Assembly (NCBI GenBank): GCA_937906775.1
Contig: CALCUD010000087.1
Coordinates: 1 to 32,715, forward strand
Length of the DNA stretch: 32,715 nucleotides
Direction of reading: 5' to 3'
Source: an uncultured Clostridia bacterium
GTDB lineage: Bacteria; Bacillota; Clostridia; Christensenellales; Aristaeellaceae
In this document: positions 1 to 7,324 of the stretch, one piece after another
Position numbering within the stretch: the stretch's first letter is position 1
Layout: each line of letters begins with the position of its first letter
Notes under the pieces: generated by a model
The model's input: the letters and a program-made list of their open reading frames with translations, nothing else
Database searches by the model: none
Told to the model about the DNA's origin: nothing
Program-made: the position numbers and the translations under genes

Positions 1-173
1 GCCCGCCTTTCTTCTATATAATTAGTCAATTCCGTTAATCCATCACGCATATGCGACTTTGCCCTCGTAGGAATTGTAAATGGAAAATCACTTCACTAAC
101 ATCTCATGATACCATCATATCACCGTCAAGCGCAAGAGAGATTCGCGACATCTGAGGTTGCTATAGTAGTAAC
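1..173. other. AT-richer intergenic stretch, no gene seen
   Basis: I see no convincing reading frame with a ribosome binding site, no tRNA and no repeat here. It is visibly richer in A+T than the neighbouring genes. It probably holds only the downstream flank of the adjoining minus-strand gene and the intergenic region of whatever lies beyond the left edge. Confidence 0.5.
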
Positions 174-212
174 AAAAAAAGTCAGAAGAGCAGTCACCCG
201 CCCACTGACTTT
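174..212 (-). terminator. Intrinsic terminator of the TetR/HD-GYP gene
   Basis: On the minus strand an 8-bp stem (AAAGTCAG pairing with CTGACTTT, positions 212-205 and 185-178) is followed by a run of seven T. It lies 27 nt past the stop codon of the TetR/HD-GYP gene. The loop is long (19 nt) and could hold further pairing. Confidence 0.75.
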
Positions 213-238
213 CCATGCTTGGAATCACGTGCTCGATT

Positions 239-3103
239 CTATGCACTCTCACCGTAGAACTTAACAAGCGAAGGGTATGCTATCTCGAAGCAATGGCGAA
301 GCTTCGGATCAAAATGGGTTCCCATTGAATCCTCAATAATCTTATATGCTTCTTCGTGAGAAATAGGCTGCTTATAACATCTTTCGCTCACCAGGGCGTC
401 ATAAACATCAGCTATGGCCATGATTTTCGCTTCAAGAGGTATTTCATCACCCTTCAATCCCATAGGATAACCGGTTCCGTCATATTTCTCATGATGATAC
501 CGGCAGATATCCATGCTCATCTTCAGATAGGCTTCGCTCCAGTCCTTCGGCGCCTTGCTGAGGATCTCGCATCCTTTCTCGCAATGCGTTTCCATGATTT
601 TTCTTTCGACCTGAGTCAGCGGCGCATTCTTCAACAGGATCGCGTCCGGAATGCTGATCTTGCCCAAGTCGTGCAGCGCGCTCGCTGAGGTCATCAGCTC
701 GATTTGTTCCCCGGTCAGACCGTATTCCGGCCAATCCCGCATCACCTGCTGTGCCAGGATCCGGGTAAATCCCTTGACCCTGCGGATATGTTCCCCGCTT
801 TGGATATCCCGCGCCTCAGTCAGGTTGCCCAACAGGTCAATGATCTCCTCGCTGATTCGGTTCAGCGCAATATTCCGTTTCTGCAGATCGGCAGTACGTT
901 TCATTTCGTACCGGACCTGATCGTCCGCATCCACAAGAGCCCAGATAAACCGGATATGGCCGAATTCATCCGGCATCCTGGTAAAGGACATCTCGTGATA
1001 ACGGAAAACGCCTGTATAGCTGGACAGGAAAGTCACGCTGATGTTCTTTCTGCGTGAAAAAGCGGCGCGGAGATTCTCCGGATTGCAGATCCCGAGGATC
1101 CTTTCCCGATCGTTCTCATGAATGAAGTGCCTTGCATAGGTTTCCGCAAATTCTGTAAATCTCATTCCGTTCTCCGGCATCTGGCCGAAGAAGGCAAAAT
1201 ACCTTTCATCAAGGCGTGAGTACAAAAAGCGATTTTCATCCAGGTCAACGCACAGGATATTATCGTACAATCCGGAAAGCGTATCGCTGATGTCGTTATC
1301 CAGTTGCATCCGCCGAACGCTCTCGTCATCCAGCGTGATAAATGACACCAGCACGCCGGACGGCTGCCCGTCACTCCATTCGGTGATCTGCCAGACACAC
1401 CTCCGCCAGGAACCGACCGTTCCCAACAGCTCGTAATTGTATTCCCGTCGCTCCTCCACGCCGATGAAATCAATGATATTTTTCGGATTCGCGAAAGCTT
1501 CAAACTGTTTCCTGTACGCAGGTTTGACTTCAGCCGCAAACAATTTGGCTACTTTGTTCAAAGGCATACTGTTGAACAGTGCGATGGCGGTATCGGCAGA
1601 TTGTCTGTAGCTTCGGACAATCTCGTGTTTCAGATCGATAAAGTAGATCGCGACATATTCCTCTTCGAGGCTACGGCTGACATAGTGGCTCAGAACACGC
1701 TCATCCTCCATGTCCAGTGTTACGACAAAGCCGTAGTCTCCCTGTTCGTTTGTACCGGTCCGGGTAAACCGTACCCGGCCGTAATGATGCTGCCAGCCGT
1801 CCGAAAAACGGAAGAAATGTTCAAAAGAGGTTTCTGTTTCAAGGCGGATAAGAACATTTTTCAGCAGGCAGTCCTCGATGATCCGTCGGTCGGGAACATA
1901 CATTTCACCGAATTCACGGACAGCAGTGTCATAATCCATTACGGTGTTGTTATGCTTGAGGAACGCGCTCGTGATCTGCTCGTCCGAGGTATAGGATGTC
2001 ATTTGTCCCGTAACCGCATCCACATGATACAGGCTGGTGTATTGTCTTGCGAGAACATCGATGATCCGGCGCGAATTGGACGCCTGAATGGAAAGTCGAT
2101 AGTTTTCATCGCAATTCCGGATACCGGCGGTATAGCCGCGCAAGGTTCCGTCCCGTGCGAAATCCACATACAGGTTCATCTGGTAATGCCGGATCTGACC
2201 GTGATCCAGAATCGGAAACCGGAAAATCATCTTCCCTTCATCGGTCAGAACCTCGAGAACCTTTTTCCGGCGAAGAGAATTCATAAACGGATACTGTTCC
2301 TCCGGCGGGATCAGCGTCTGACTTAAGCGGTTATAAAAATTGAATGCATACTTTTCATCACGCAAGCCCGGACAGAGGATCTCAAAGTCAGGCCGGATAA
2401 AGATCGGATAAACCCGGTCCTCCGAAGATATCACCTGAACATCAACATAGATAATCAGATCATAATCCGATAACACCGCCCGGATTCCGATATTCTGCAG
2501 GCTGTCTCCCGTATTGTCAGATCCGGTTGCTTTAGGAACAGATCTGTCCCATAAACCGTTAAGGATCGTTTCGTCCGAAGGAAGTTTCATGCTGCAGGTA
2601 CGGTAATTCCAGAAAGTTCCGATAACAAAGCGGTTCAGACGAAGATAGACCTCACCCGGCTCTCCTTCCGGAAGCTTTCCGTCCCGGATACACTGTTCGA
2701 CCGCATGCTCCATAGGGCTGTCTTTGAACAAACCGGCCGCGTATTCAGCCGCGTTCGGAGGAAGATCGTTTCCCCGATGAAAAGATTGGATGAACAGGTA
2801 CAGATCTGAATCAGACGCTTCCTCTGTCCGCAGATAGTCCAACCAGTCCCGGATAAATACTTCCGCTGTTCCGGCATTTTCCGCGATAAACTGTACCTTT
2901 CCCCAGATCATGCTCTGAACGGCATTGAAAAGTTTTTCCTTCGTTCCGAAGCGAATGGACAGCGATCCCTTGACCATACCGGCTTTTTCTGCGATCCGGC
3001 TCATGGAAGCCTTGGTATACCCCTCCCGTGCGAAAAGGTTCAATGCTGCTTCCAGCATTCTGGCCGTACTGGTCAATCGTTGTTTTTCTTTTACTGTTGC
3101 CAT
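239..3103 (-). CDS. TetR-type DNA-binding domain fused to PAS-like segments and a C-terminal HD-GYP domain
   Basis: A single uninterrupted 954-residue protein. Residues about 13-60 are a TetR-family helix-turn-helix (LFAREGYTKASMSRIAEKAG, then KGSLSIRFGTKEKLF), and 60-190 look like a TetR ligand/dimerisation region. Residues 200-730 hold about four PAS-like segments, three of them opening with a Y-x-x-(I/L)-Y/C-x-(I/V)-D type strand (near 356-362, 483-490 and 612-620). Residues 755-945 are a complete HD-GYP domain: His772 in SGEHIRRV, His811-Asp812 in HDLGK, His870-His871, and Gly878-Tyr879-Pro880 in DGTGYP. HD-GYP proteins hydrolyse cyclic di-GMP. A TetR DNA-binding head on such an enzyme is unusual and suggests a one-protein link between DNA binding, ligand sensing and c-di-GMP turnover. 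No membrane segment is seen, so it should be cytosolic. A GGGAGGCGG ribosome binding site precedes the ATG. The domain assignment is solid; the function is inferred. Confidence 0.93.
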   Translation of the reverse strand: MATVKEKQRLTSTARMLEAALNLFAREGYTKASMSRIAEKAGMVKGSLSIRFGTKEKLFNAVQSMIWGKVQFIAENAGTAEVFIRDWLDYLRTEEASDSDLYLFIQSFHRGNDLPPNAAEYAAGLFKDSPMEHAVEQCIRDGKLPEGEPGEVYLRLNRFVIGTFWNYRTCSMKLPSDETILNGLWDRSVPKATGSDNTGDSLQNIGIRAVLSDYDLIIYVDVQVISSEDRVYPIFIRPDFEILCPGLRDEKYAFNFYNRLSQTLIPPEEQYPFMNSLRRKKVLEVLTDEGKMIFRFPILDHGQIRHYQMNLYVDFARDGTLRGYTAGIRNCDENYRLSIQASNSRRIIDVLARQYTSLYHVDAVTGQMTSYTSDEQITSAFLKHNNTVMDYDTAVREFGEMYVPDRRIIEDCLLKNVLIRLETETSFEHFFRFSDGWQHHYGRVRFTRTGTNEQGDYGFVVTLDMEDERVLSHYVSRSLEEEYVAIYFIDLKHEIVRSYRQSADTAIALFNSMPLNKVAKLFAAEVKPAYRKQFEAFANPKNIIDFIGVEERREYNYELLGTVGSWRRCVWQITEWSDGQPSGVLVSFITLDDESVRRMQLDNDISDTLSGLYDNILCVDLDENRFLYSRLDERYFAFFGQMPENGMRFTEFAETYARHFIHENDRERILGICNPENLRAAFSRRKNISVTFLSSYTGVFRYHEMSFTRMPDEFGHIRFIWALVDADDQVRYEMKRTADLQKRNIALNRISEEIIDLLGNLTEARDIQSGEHIRRVKGFTRILAQQVMRDWPEYGLTGEQIELMTSASALHDLGKISIPDAILLKNAPLTQVERKIMETHCEKGCEILSKAPKDWSEAYLKMSMDICRYHHEKYDGTGYPMGLKGDEIPLEAKIMAIADVYDALVSERCYKQPISHEEAYKIIEDSMGTHFDPKLRHCFEIAYPSLVKFYGESA

Positions 3104-3142
3104 TCCGTCCGCCTCCCGGATTGATCAGGTCGGATTCCGCTA

Positions 3143-3165
3143 TTTATATTGTTCGTTCGTACAAT
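3143..3165 (-). promoter_or_regulatory. Palindromic operator candidate (3148-3165) overlapping a -10-like box
   Basis: Positions 3148-3165 form an 18-bp imperfect palindrome, ATTGTnCGnnCGnACAAT, the size and style of many TetR-family operators. A minus-strand TATAAA (3143-3148) abuts it, so the palindrome would sit in the spacer or upstream edge of the promoter of the TetR/HD-GYP gene, 45 nt before its ATG. Autoregulation by the TetR domain is an inference. No good -35 box was found. Confidence 0.45.
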
Positions 3166-3254
3166 GTATCCTCGGACAGTATATCACTTATCCTTACAGA
3201 CTTGCAAGCCCCGGAAGCAGATTGTATTCTCTCGTTTTTTCTTTTCTTCTTTCA

Positions 3255-3283
3255 TTGAGTCGGTACTTCTGTTGTGCTATAAT
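3255..3283 (+). promoter_or_regulatory. Promoter of the cysteine synthase gene
   Basis: TTGAGT (3255-3260), a 17-nt spacer and a perfect TATAAT (3278-3283) lie 38 nt before the TTG start codon. This fits a sigma-A promoter with a leader of about 30 nt and no room for a riboswitch. Confidence 0.75.
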
Positions 3284-3321
3284 CCGTCCTGTTTGATTTT
3301 TAGGAATTGGAGTGATCCGGA

Positions 3322-4248
3322 TTGATATATAACAATGTTCTGGAAGCCATCGGTCACACACCGATGATCCGTCTGAACAGGATGGTTTCACCCGATTCCG
3401 CCGAGGTACTCGTGAAATACGAAGGTGTCAACATCGGCGGCAGCATCAAAACCCGTACTGCCTACGGTATGGTCTGTGAAGCCATCCGGCGCGGAGACAT
3501 CACAAAGGATACCGTCATCGTCGAGCCTACCAGCGGTAATCAGGGGATCGGACTTGCGCTGGCCGGAGCTGTTCTCGGTTACAAAGTCCGGATCATTATG
3601 CCCGACAGTGTCAGTGAAGAACGTCGGAAGCTGATCCACGCCTACGGAGCGGAGTTGGTCCTGATTCACGATGCCGGAGATATTGGCGCCTGCATTGACG
3701 AATGCCTGCAGACCGCTCTTCGCATGAGCCGCGAGGATTCGAATGTCTGGGTGCCTCAGCAGTTTGAAAATCCGGACAATCCCCTGGTGCACAAACATCA
3801 TACCGCGCTTGAGATCGTCGAACAGGTCGGTAAGCCGATTCACGGTTTCTGTTCCGGAGTCGGAACAGGCGGAACGCTCAGCGGCATCGGTGAAACTTTA
3901 AAGGCACTGTATCCCGATATTGATATTCGCGCCGTTGAGCCGGAAAACGCCGCCATTCTTTCCGGAGGCAGTATCGGCACCCATCTTCAAATGGGAATTG
4001 GCGACGGTCTGATTCCCGCCAATCTGAATATGAATATCTATAACAGGATTGAGATCGTCACCGATGAGGAAGCGCTTGAAACCTCCCGTCGGCTGATTCG
4101 TGAGGAAGGCATCCTCTGCGGTATTTCCGGCGGGACAAACGTCACAGCCGCACTCCGGATCGCAAAGGATCTGGGCAAGGGAAAAACTGTCGTCACCATC
4201 CTTCCGGATACCGGAGAACGCTATTTCTCAACCGCGCTGTTTGATTGA
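3322..4248 (+). CDS. cysK: Cysteine synthase family protein (PLP-dependent O-acetylserine sulfhydrylase type)
   Basis: 308 residues, the usual length for the family, which makes cysteine from O-acetylserine and sulfide in the cytosol. The start is a TTG preceded by GGAG; the encoded N-terminus (MIYNNVLEAIGHTPMIRLNR) matches the family's normal first strand. Lys43 in NIGGSIKTR is the expected PLP Schiff-base lysine, the asparagine-loop motif is EPTSGNQGIG (69-78), and GVGTGGT is the phosphate-binding loop. Two motifs differ from textbook CysK: NIGGSIKTR in place of NPGGSxKDR, and TSGNQ in place of TSGNT. A neighbouring substrate in the beta-substitution family (for example O-acetylhomoserine or O-phosphoserine) is therefore possible. 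It is monocistronic, with its own promoter and terminator. Confidence 0.85.
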   Translation: MIYNNVLEAIGHTPMIRLNRMVSPDSAEVLVKYEGVNIGGSIKTRTAYGMVCEAIRRGDITKDTVIVEPTSGNQGIGLALAGAVLGYKVRIIMPDSVSEERRKLIHAYGAELVLIHDAGDIGACIDECLQTALRMSREDSNVWVPQQFENPDNPLVHKHHTALEIVEQVGKPIHGFCSGVGTGGTLSGIGETLKALYPDIDIRAVEPENAAILSGGSIGTHLQMGIGDGLIPANLNMNIYNRIEIVTDEEALETSRRLIREEGILCGISGGTNVTAALRIAKDLGKGKTVVTILPDTGERYFSTALFD

Positions 4249-4250
4249 AA

Positions 4251-4280
4251 AACAGCGGGCCCAGCGCCCGCTGTTTTTTC
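4251..4280. terminator. Bidirectional intrinsic terminator between convergent genes
   Basis: A perfect 10-bp stem (AACAGCGGGC with GCCCGCTGTT, 5-nt loop) is flanked by A-rich sequence on the left and a T run on the right. It can end both cysK (plus) and the vWA gene (minus), whose stop codon lies 12 nt away. Confidence 0.9.
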
Positions 4281-4291
4281 TGTTTTGCATA

Positions 4292-4951
4292 TTATTTCTG
4301 TTTCAGGCCATTCCTGCGTTTGAAATCCGCCTTGATTTCAGCATCCCAATCCCGCGGGATCGCCGCTCCGCACCGGGTCGCCGAAAGAACCTTGTTTACA
4401 GCCCTGTAATTCAGGGCCACGCCTTCCCTGTCACTCAGATGTGTAACTGCACGGTCTTCCCGGATTCCGAAAGATTTTGCAGTTGTCACGGCATCCATAT
4501 TCGCTCCCAGAAACAGGAATTCCCAACCGTACTTTTTTTCCTGTCTTTCGATCATATCTCTGACTTTTTCGGCGGTATAGCTGTGGCTCGCGTTTTCCAT
4601 ACCGTCGGTAATGATGACAACCAGCGTATGCTCCGGCACATCTTCCTCCCGGGCATATTTATGAACGTTTCCTATATGATGGATTGCCCCGCCGACAGCG
4701 TCCAGCAGCGCGGTGCACCCCCGCACATAATAATCCCTGTCGGTCATTTCACCGATCACGCTCAGCGGAACTCTGTCATACAGGACTTCGCTGACATTGT
4801 CAAACAGGACCGTGGAGATCAGCGCTTCTCCTTCTTCCTTCCGCTGTTTTTCAATCAGCCCGTTGAAACCGCCGATGGTGTCTTTCTCCAGGCCCGACAT
4901 GGACCCGCTCCGGTCCAGAATAAAAACGATTTCCGTCAAATCTTTCTTCAT
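4292..4951 (-). CDS. von Willebrand factor A domain protein
   Basis: 219 residues forming essentially one vWA domain. The opening strand runs into the MIDAS motif D-x-S-x-S (DRSGSMS, Asp13/Ser15/Ser17), and the later strand ends in IITDGMENAS, typical of a metal-binding vWA fold used for protein-protein contacts. No signal peptide or membrane segment is seen, so it is probably cytosolic. The start is preceded by GGGAGG. It follows the macro-domain gene on the same strand with a 115-nt gap, so they may be co-transcribed. The partner and pathway are unknown; stand-alone vWA proteins of this size are often adaptors. Confidence 0.85.
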   Translation of the reverse strand: MKKDLTEIVFILDRSGSMSGLEKDTIGGFNGLIEKQRKEEGEALISTVLFDNVSEVLYDRVPLSVIGEMTDRDYYVRGCTALLDAVGGAIHHIGNVHKYAREEDVPEHTLVVIITDGMENASHSYTAEKVRDMIERQEKKYGWEFLFLGANMDAVTTAKSFGIREDRAVTHLSDREGVALNYRAVNKVLSATRCGAAIPRDWDAEIKADFKRRNGLKQK

Positions 4952-5026
4952 GTTGGGTTCCTCCCGATTTCAGTCTCCGGCTCCTCACCGGGCACCGTTA
5001 TCGTAACAGGATCCCCGCGCCTTTGG

Positions 5027-5043
5027 GTCGTTTCACAAACGAC
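5027..5043. other. Small perfect stem-loop between macro and vWA genes
   Basis: GTCGTTT-CAC-AAACGAC is a 7-bp perfect inverted repeat in the 115-nt gap between the macro-domain gene and the vWA gene. Neither strand has a T run after it, so it is not an obvious terminator. It could be an operator or an mRNA processing or stability element. Confidence 0.35.
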
Positions 5044-5066
5044 ATTTTCATCCGTGTATCGGACAT

Positions 5067-6131
5067 TTATCCCAGAAGCGGCATATCATAATCAAACAGG
5101 ATCATATTGATCTGATGGATATCATATAGCCGGTGTACAATAAAGTAACGCATGGCTCTGTCGCGCCGGTCGGAATCCGTCAATGCAAACCCTGCGCGAT
5201 TCAACAGCTGATCCGTATCCCGAAGGTTCAGTTTCAGGGCAACCGCCAGTGCGAGAACCGTTTCCTTTTTCGGCCGGTAATCCGGTGTGTTCTTGATATG
5301 ATTGAAATGGCGCCTGTCCATATTGGCGCGCTTATAGCATTCGGGATCGGTCATCCCGCGTTCATCGATCATCCGGAGGAGCGTCTGGGAAAAGCCCTCG
5401 TCCTGTCTTTCCAGGAGCTTTCGAAGTTCTTCCTTGTCCAGCGCACATGCGTCTGCCGGATGACCGGGCGCAGCCACCCCTGTGTTCGTGCAAAAATCTG
5501 ACAGCATTTTTTGCTTAATCGCAGATTGCGGAGCGTTTTTCACTGCATTTCCAAACGCCCTGTGCCGTCTGTTCTGCGCACGGTCGTACAAAGCTTCGTG
5601 CTCCGCTACATAGGAATCGTCCACATAGCTTATCACGCCCATGTACCGCCGGTCACCCAGTTCAAACAGCGTCTTCCCGAACAAGGTCAGATAGACGGTC
5701 ATATCCGTACTTCCGGGGTATTCGCCGATCGTCTCCACAGCGATCTTCAGCGCTTCGTCCGGGGGAAAACCGTACGCGCCGGAGGAAATAACCGGAAAGG
5801 CAATGCTTTCACACCCGTATTCCTCCGCCAGCTTCAGACTGTTCCGATAACAATCCGCCAGCAGTTTCCCTTCCCCGTGTTTACCATCCTGCCAGACAGG
5901 ACCCGGCGTGTGAATAATATATTTCGCGTTCAGACAGTATCCTCCGGTGATCCTCGCCTCGCCCGTCGGACATCCGCCGATCTTCCGGCACTCCTCCAGC
6001 AGTTCGGGACCTGCGGCCGCGTGGATCGCCCCGTCCACCCCTCCGCCTCCGAGCAGCGTTGTATTGGCGGCGTTTACGATTGCGTCCGCTTTTACACGCG
6101 TGATGTCTTCCCGGATAAACTGGATCGGCAT
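5067..6131 (-). CDS. Macro domain protein with a C-terminal helix-turn-helix-like region
   Basis: 354 residues from the ATG at 6131. This start is chosen because GGGAGG lies 8 nt upstream and the protein then opens with the canonical macro strand MPIQFIREDITRVKADAIVN; the frame is open for 35 codons further upstream. Residues 1-150 form a macro (ADP-ribose-binding) domain: NAANTTLLGGGGVDGAIH, then the second ligand loop VISSGAYGFP. Such domains remove or bind ADP-ribose or O-acetyl-ADP-ribose. About 70 residues of unclear structure follow. The last 120 residues contain KRANMDRRHFNHIKN and a following ETVLALAVALKLNLRDTDQLL helix pair, which read like an XRE-type helix-turn-helix. The neighbouring vWA gene may form an operon with it. 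The role is unknown. Confidence 0.85.
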   Translation of the reverse strand: MPIQFIREDITRVKADAIVNAANTTLLGGGGVDGAIHAAAGPELLEECRKIGGCPTGEARITGGYCLNAKYIIHTPGPVWQDGKHGEGKLLADCYRNSLKLAEEYGCESIAFPVISSGAYGFPPDEALKIAVETIGEYPGSTDMTVYLTLFGKTLFELGDRRYMGVISYVDDSYVAEHEALYDRAQNRRHRAFGNAVKNAPQSAIKQKMLSDFCTNTGVAAPGHPADACALDKEELRKLLERQDEGFSQTLLRMIDERGMTDPECYKRANMDRRHFNHIKNTPDYRPKKETVLALAVALKLNLRDTDQLLNRAGFALTDSDRRDRAMRYFIVHRLYDIHQINMILFDYDMPLLG

Positions 6132-6167
6132 GAATATATCCTCCCGTCTTTTTAATTCTCTGTTTTC

Positions 6168-6197
6168 AGTATATCCTATTTCAGTCTTCGGGCGCAA
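6168..6197 (-). promoter_or_regulatory. Promoter candidate for the macro-domain gene
   Basis: On the minus strand TTGCGC (6197-6192), an 18-nt spacer and TATACT (6173-6168) lie 36 nt before the chosen ATG at 6131. The position supports that start, because the longer frame would begin upstream of this promoter. Confidence 0.45.
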
Positions 6198-6253
6198 TAT
6201 CTGCGATATAGCAATATCATCCTGAAATCCACACAAGATTCACGGCTTCCGGC

Positions 6254-6282
6254 TTGAACGGGTATGACGTACATGATAAGAT
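6254..6282 (+). promoter_or_regulatory. Promoter candidate for the eda-kdgK pair
   Basis: TTGAAC (6254-6259), a 17-nt spacer and TAAGAT (6277-6282) lie 58 nt before the eda start codon. The match is moderate (4/6 at -10). No operator palindrome stood out. Confidence 0.4.
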
Positions 6283-6340
6283 GGAATAGCTGAAACGGGC
6301 GTCTTCATCGCCCCATACAGACAAAAAAGGAGATGTTCTG

Positions 6341-7300
6341 ATGGAGTTTCTGGAGAAGCTTTCTCTGGCCGGTCTTGTACCCGTCATTGCGATCGACGAC
6401 GCGGAGGACGCGGTCCCGCTTTGTAAAGCGTTGGCTGACGGCGGGCTTCCTGTCGCTGAAATCACCTTCCGTACCGCCGCGGCGGAGGAGTCTATCCGTC
6501 GTGTTCACGAAGCACTTCCCGAAGTTCTGCTTTGTGCAGGGACAGTCCTGACGACCGATCAGGTCGACCGTGCTGTAGCTGCAGGCGCTTCAGCGATCGT
6601 CAGCCCCGGACTGAATCCCGCGGTCGTCCGTTATTGCGTCGACAGAGGAATTCCCGTTTGTCCCGGAACCGCAAACCCCTCTGACATTGAAATTGCTCTG
6701 AGCATGGGGCTGAAGGCTGTCAAAGTTTTCCCGGCTGAAGCGATTGGCGGGATCAAATTGATCAAAAGTATGTCCGCCCCCTACGGCGACATGAAATTCA
6801 TGCCCACCGGCGGGATCAATGAGAATAATATGCTCGATTATCTTTCTTTCAGCAAGATCCTTTGCTGTGGAGGAAGCTGGATGGTTCCGAAGGACGCCAT
6901 TGCTGCGAAGGATTGGGACAGGATCACCGCTCTGACGCGTTCCGCTGTCGATAAAATGCTCGGTCTGGAACTTTGCCACGTCGGGATAAACGCCGGCGAT
7001 TCCGAAAAGGCCGCAGCAGAAGCGAAAAAGCTGGCCGCGCTTCTGGGCTGGGAAACGCGCGACGGGAATTCTTCCGTCTTCTGCGGAAATTCTTTTGAAA
7101 TGATGAAAAAGCCCGGACGCGGAACAAACGGCCACATTGCCGTTGCCTGCAACAGCATTGCCCGCGCGAAGTGGCATCTGGAAAATCGCGGTTTTGCTTT
7201 TGAAGACGAATCCACAGCTTCATATAAGAACGGAAAGATGGTCGCGATTTATCTTAAAGACGAGATCGCCGGCTTTGCTTTCCATCTGGTACAGAAATAA
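6341..7300 (+). CDS. eda: KDPG/KHG aldolase with an extra C-terminal VOC-like domain
   Basis: 319 residues against about 205-215 for ordinary Eda. Residues 1-205 are the class I aldolase barrel that cleaves 2-keto-3-deoxy-6-phosphogluconate (and often 4-hydroxy-2-oxoglutarate). Glu40 in VAEITFRT and the Schiff-base Lys128 in AVKVFPAE are present, as is PTGGI at 155-159. Residues 208-319 are an added domain beginning LCHVGINAGD and ending VAIYLKDEIAGFAFHLV, resembling half of a glyoxalase/VOC (bleomycin-resistance) fold; its job is unknown. AAGGAG precedes the ATG. The KDG kinase gene follows after 24 nt, so the two should form an operon for uronate or deoxygluconate breakdown. Confidence 0.9.
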   Translation: MEFLEKLSLAGLVPVIAIDDAEDAVPLCKALADGGLPVAEITFRTAAAEESIRRVHEALPEVLLCAGTVLTTDQVDRAVAAGASAIVSPGLNPAVVRYCVDRGIPVCPGTANPSDIEIALSMGLKAVKVFPAEAIGGIKLIKSMSAPYGDMKFMPTGGINENNMLDYLSFSKILCCGGSWMVPKDAIAAKDWDRITALTRSAVDKMLGLELCHVGINAGDSEKAAAEAKKLAALLGWETRDGNSSVFCGNSFEMMKKPGRGTNGHIAVACNSIARAKWHLENRGFAFEDESTASYKNGKMVAIYLKDEIAGFAFHLVQK

Positions 7301-7324
7301 AGAACAAACAAGGGGGTTTTTCTC

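Noticed and set aside
1601..2326. Plus-strand open frame inside the TetR/HD-GYP gene
   Set aside because: It is antisense to the continuous PAS-like region, with no ribosome binding site or domain.
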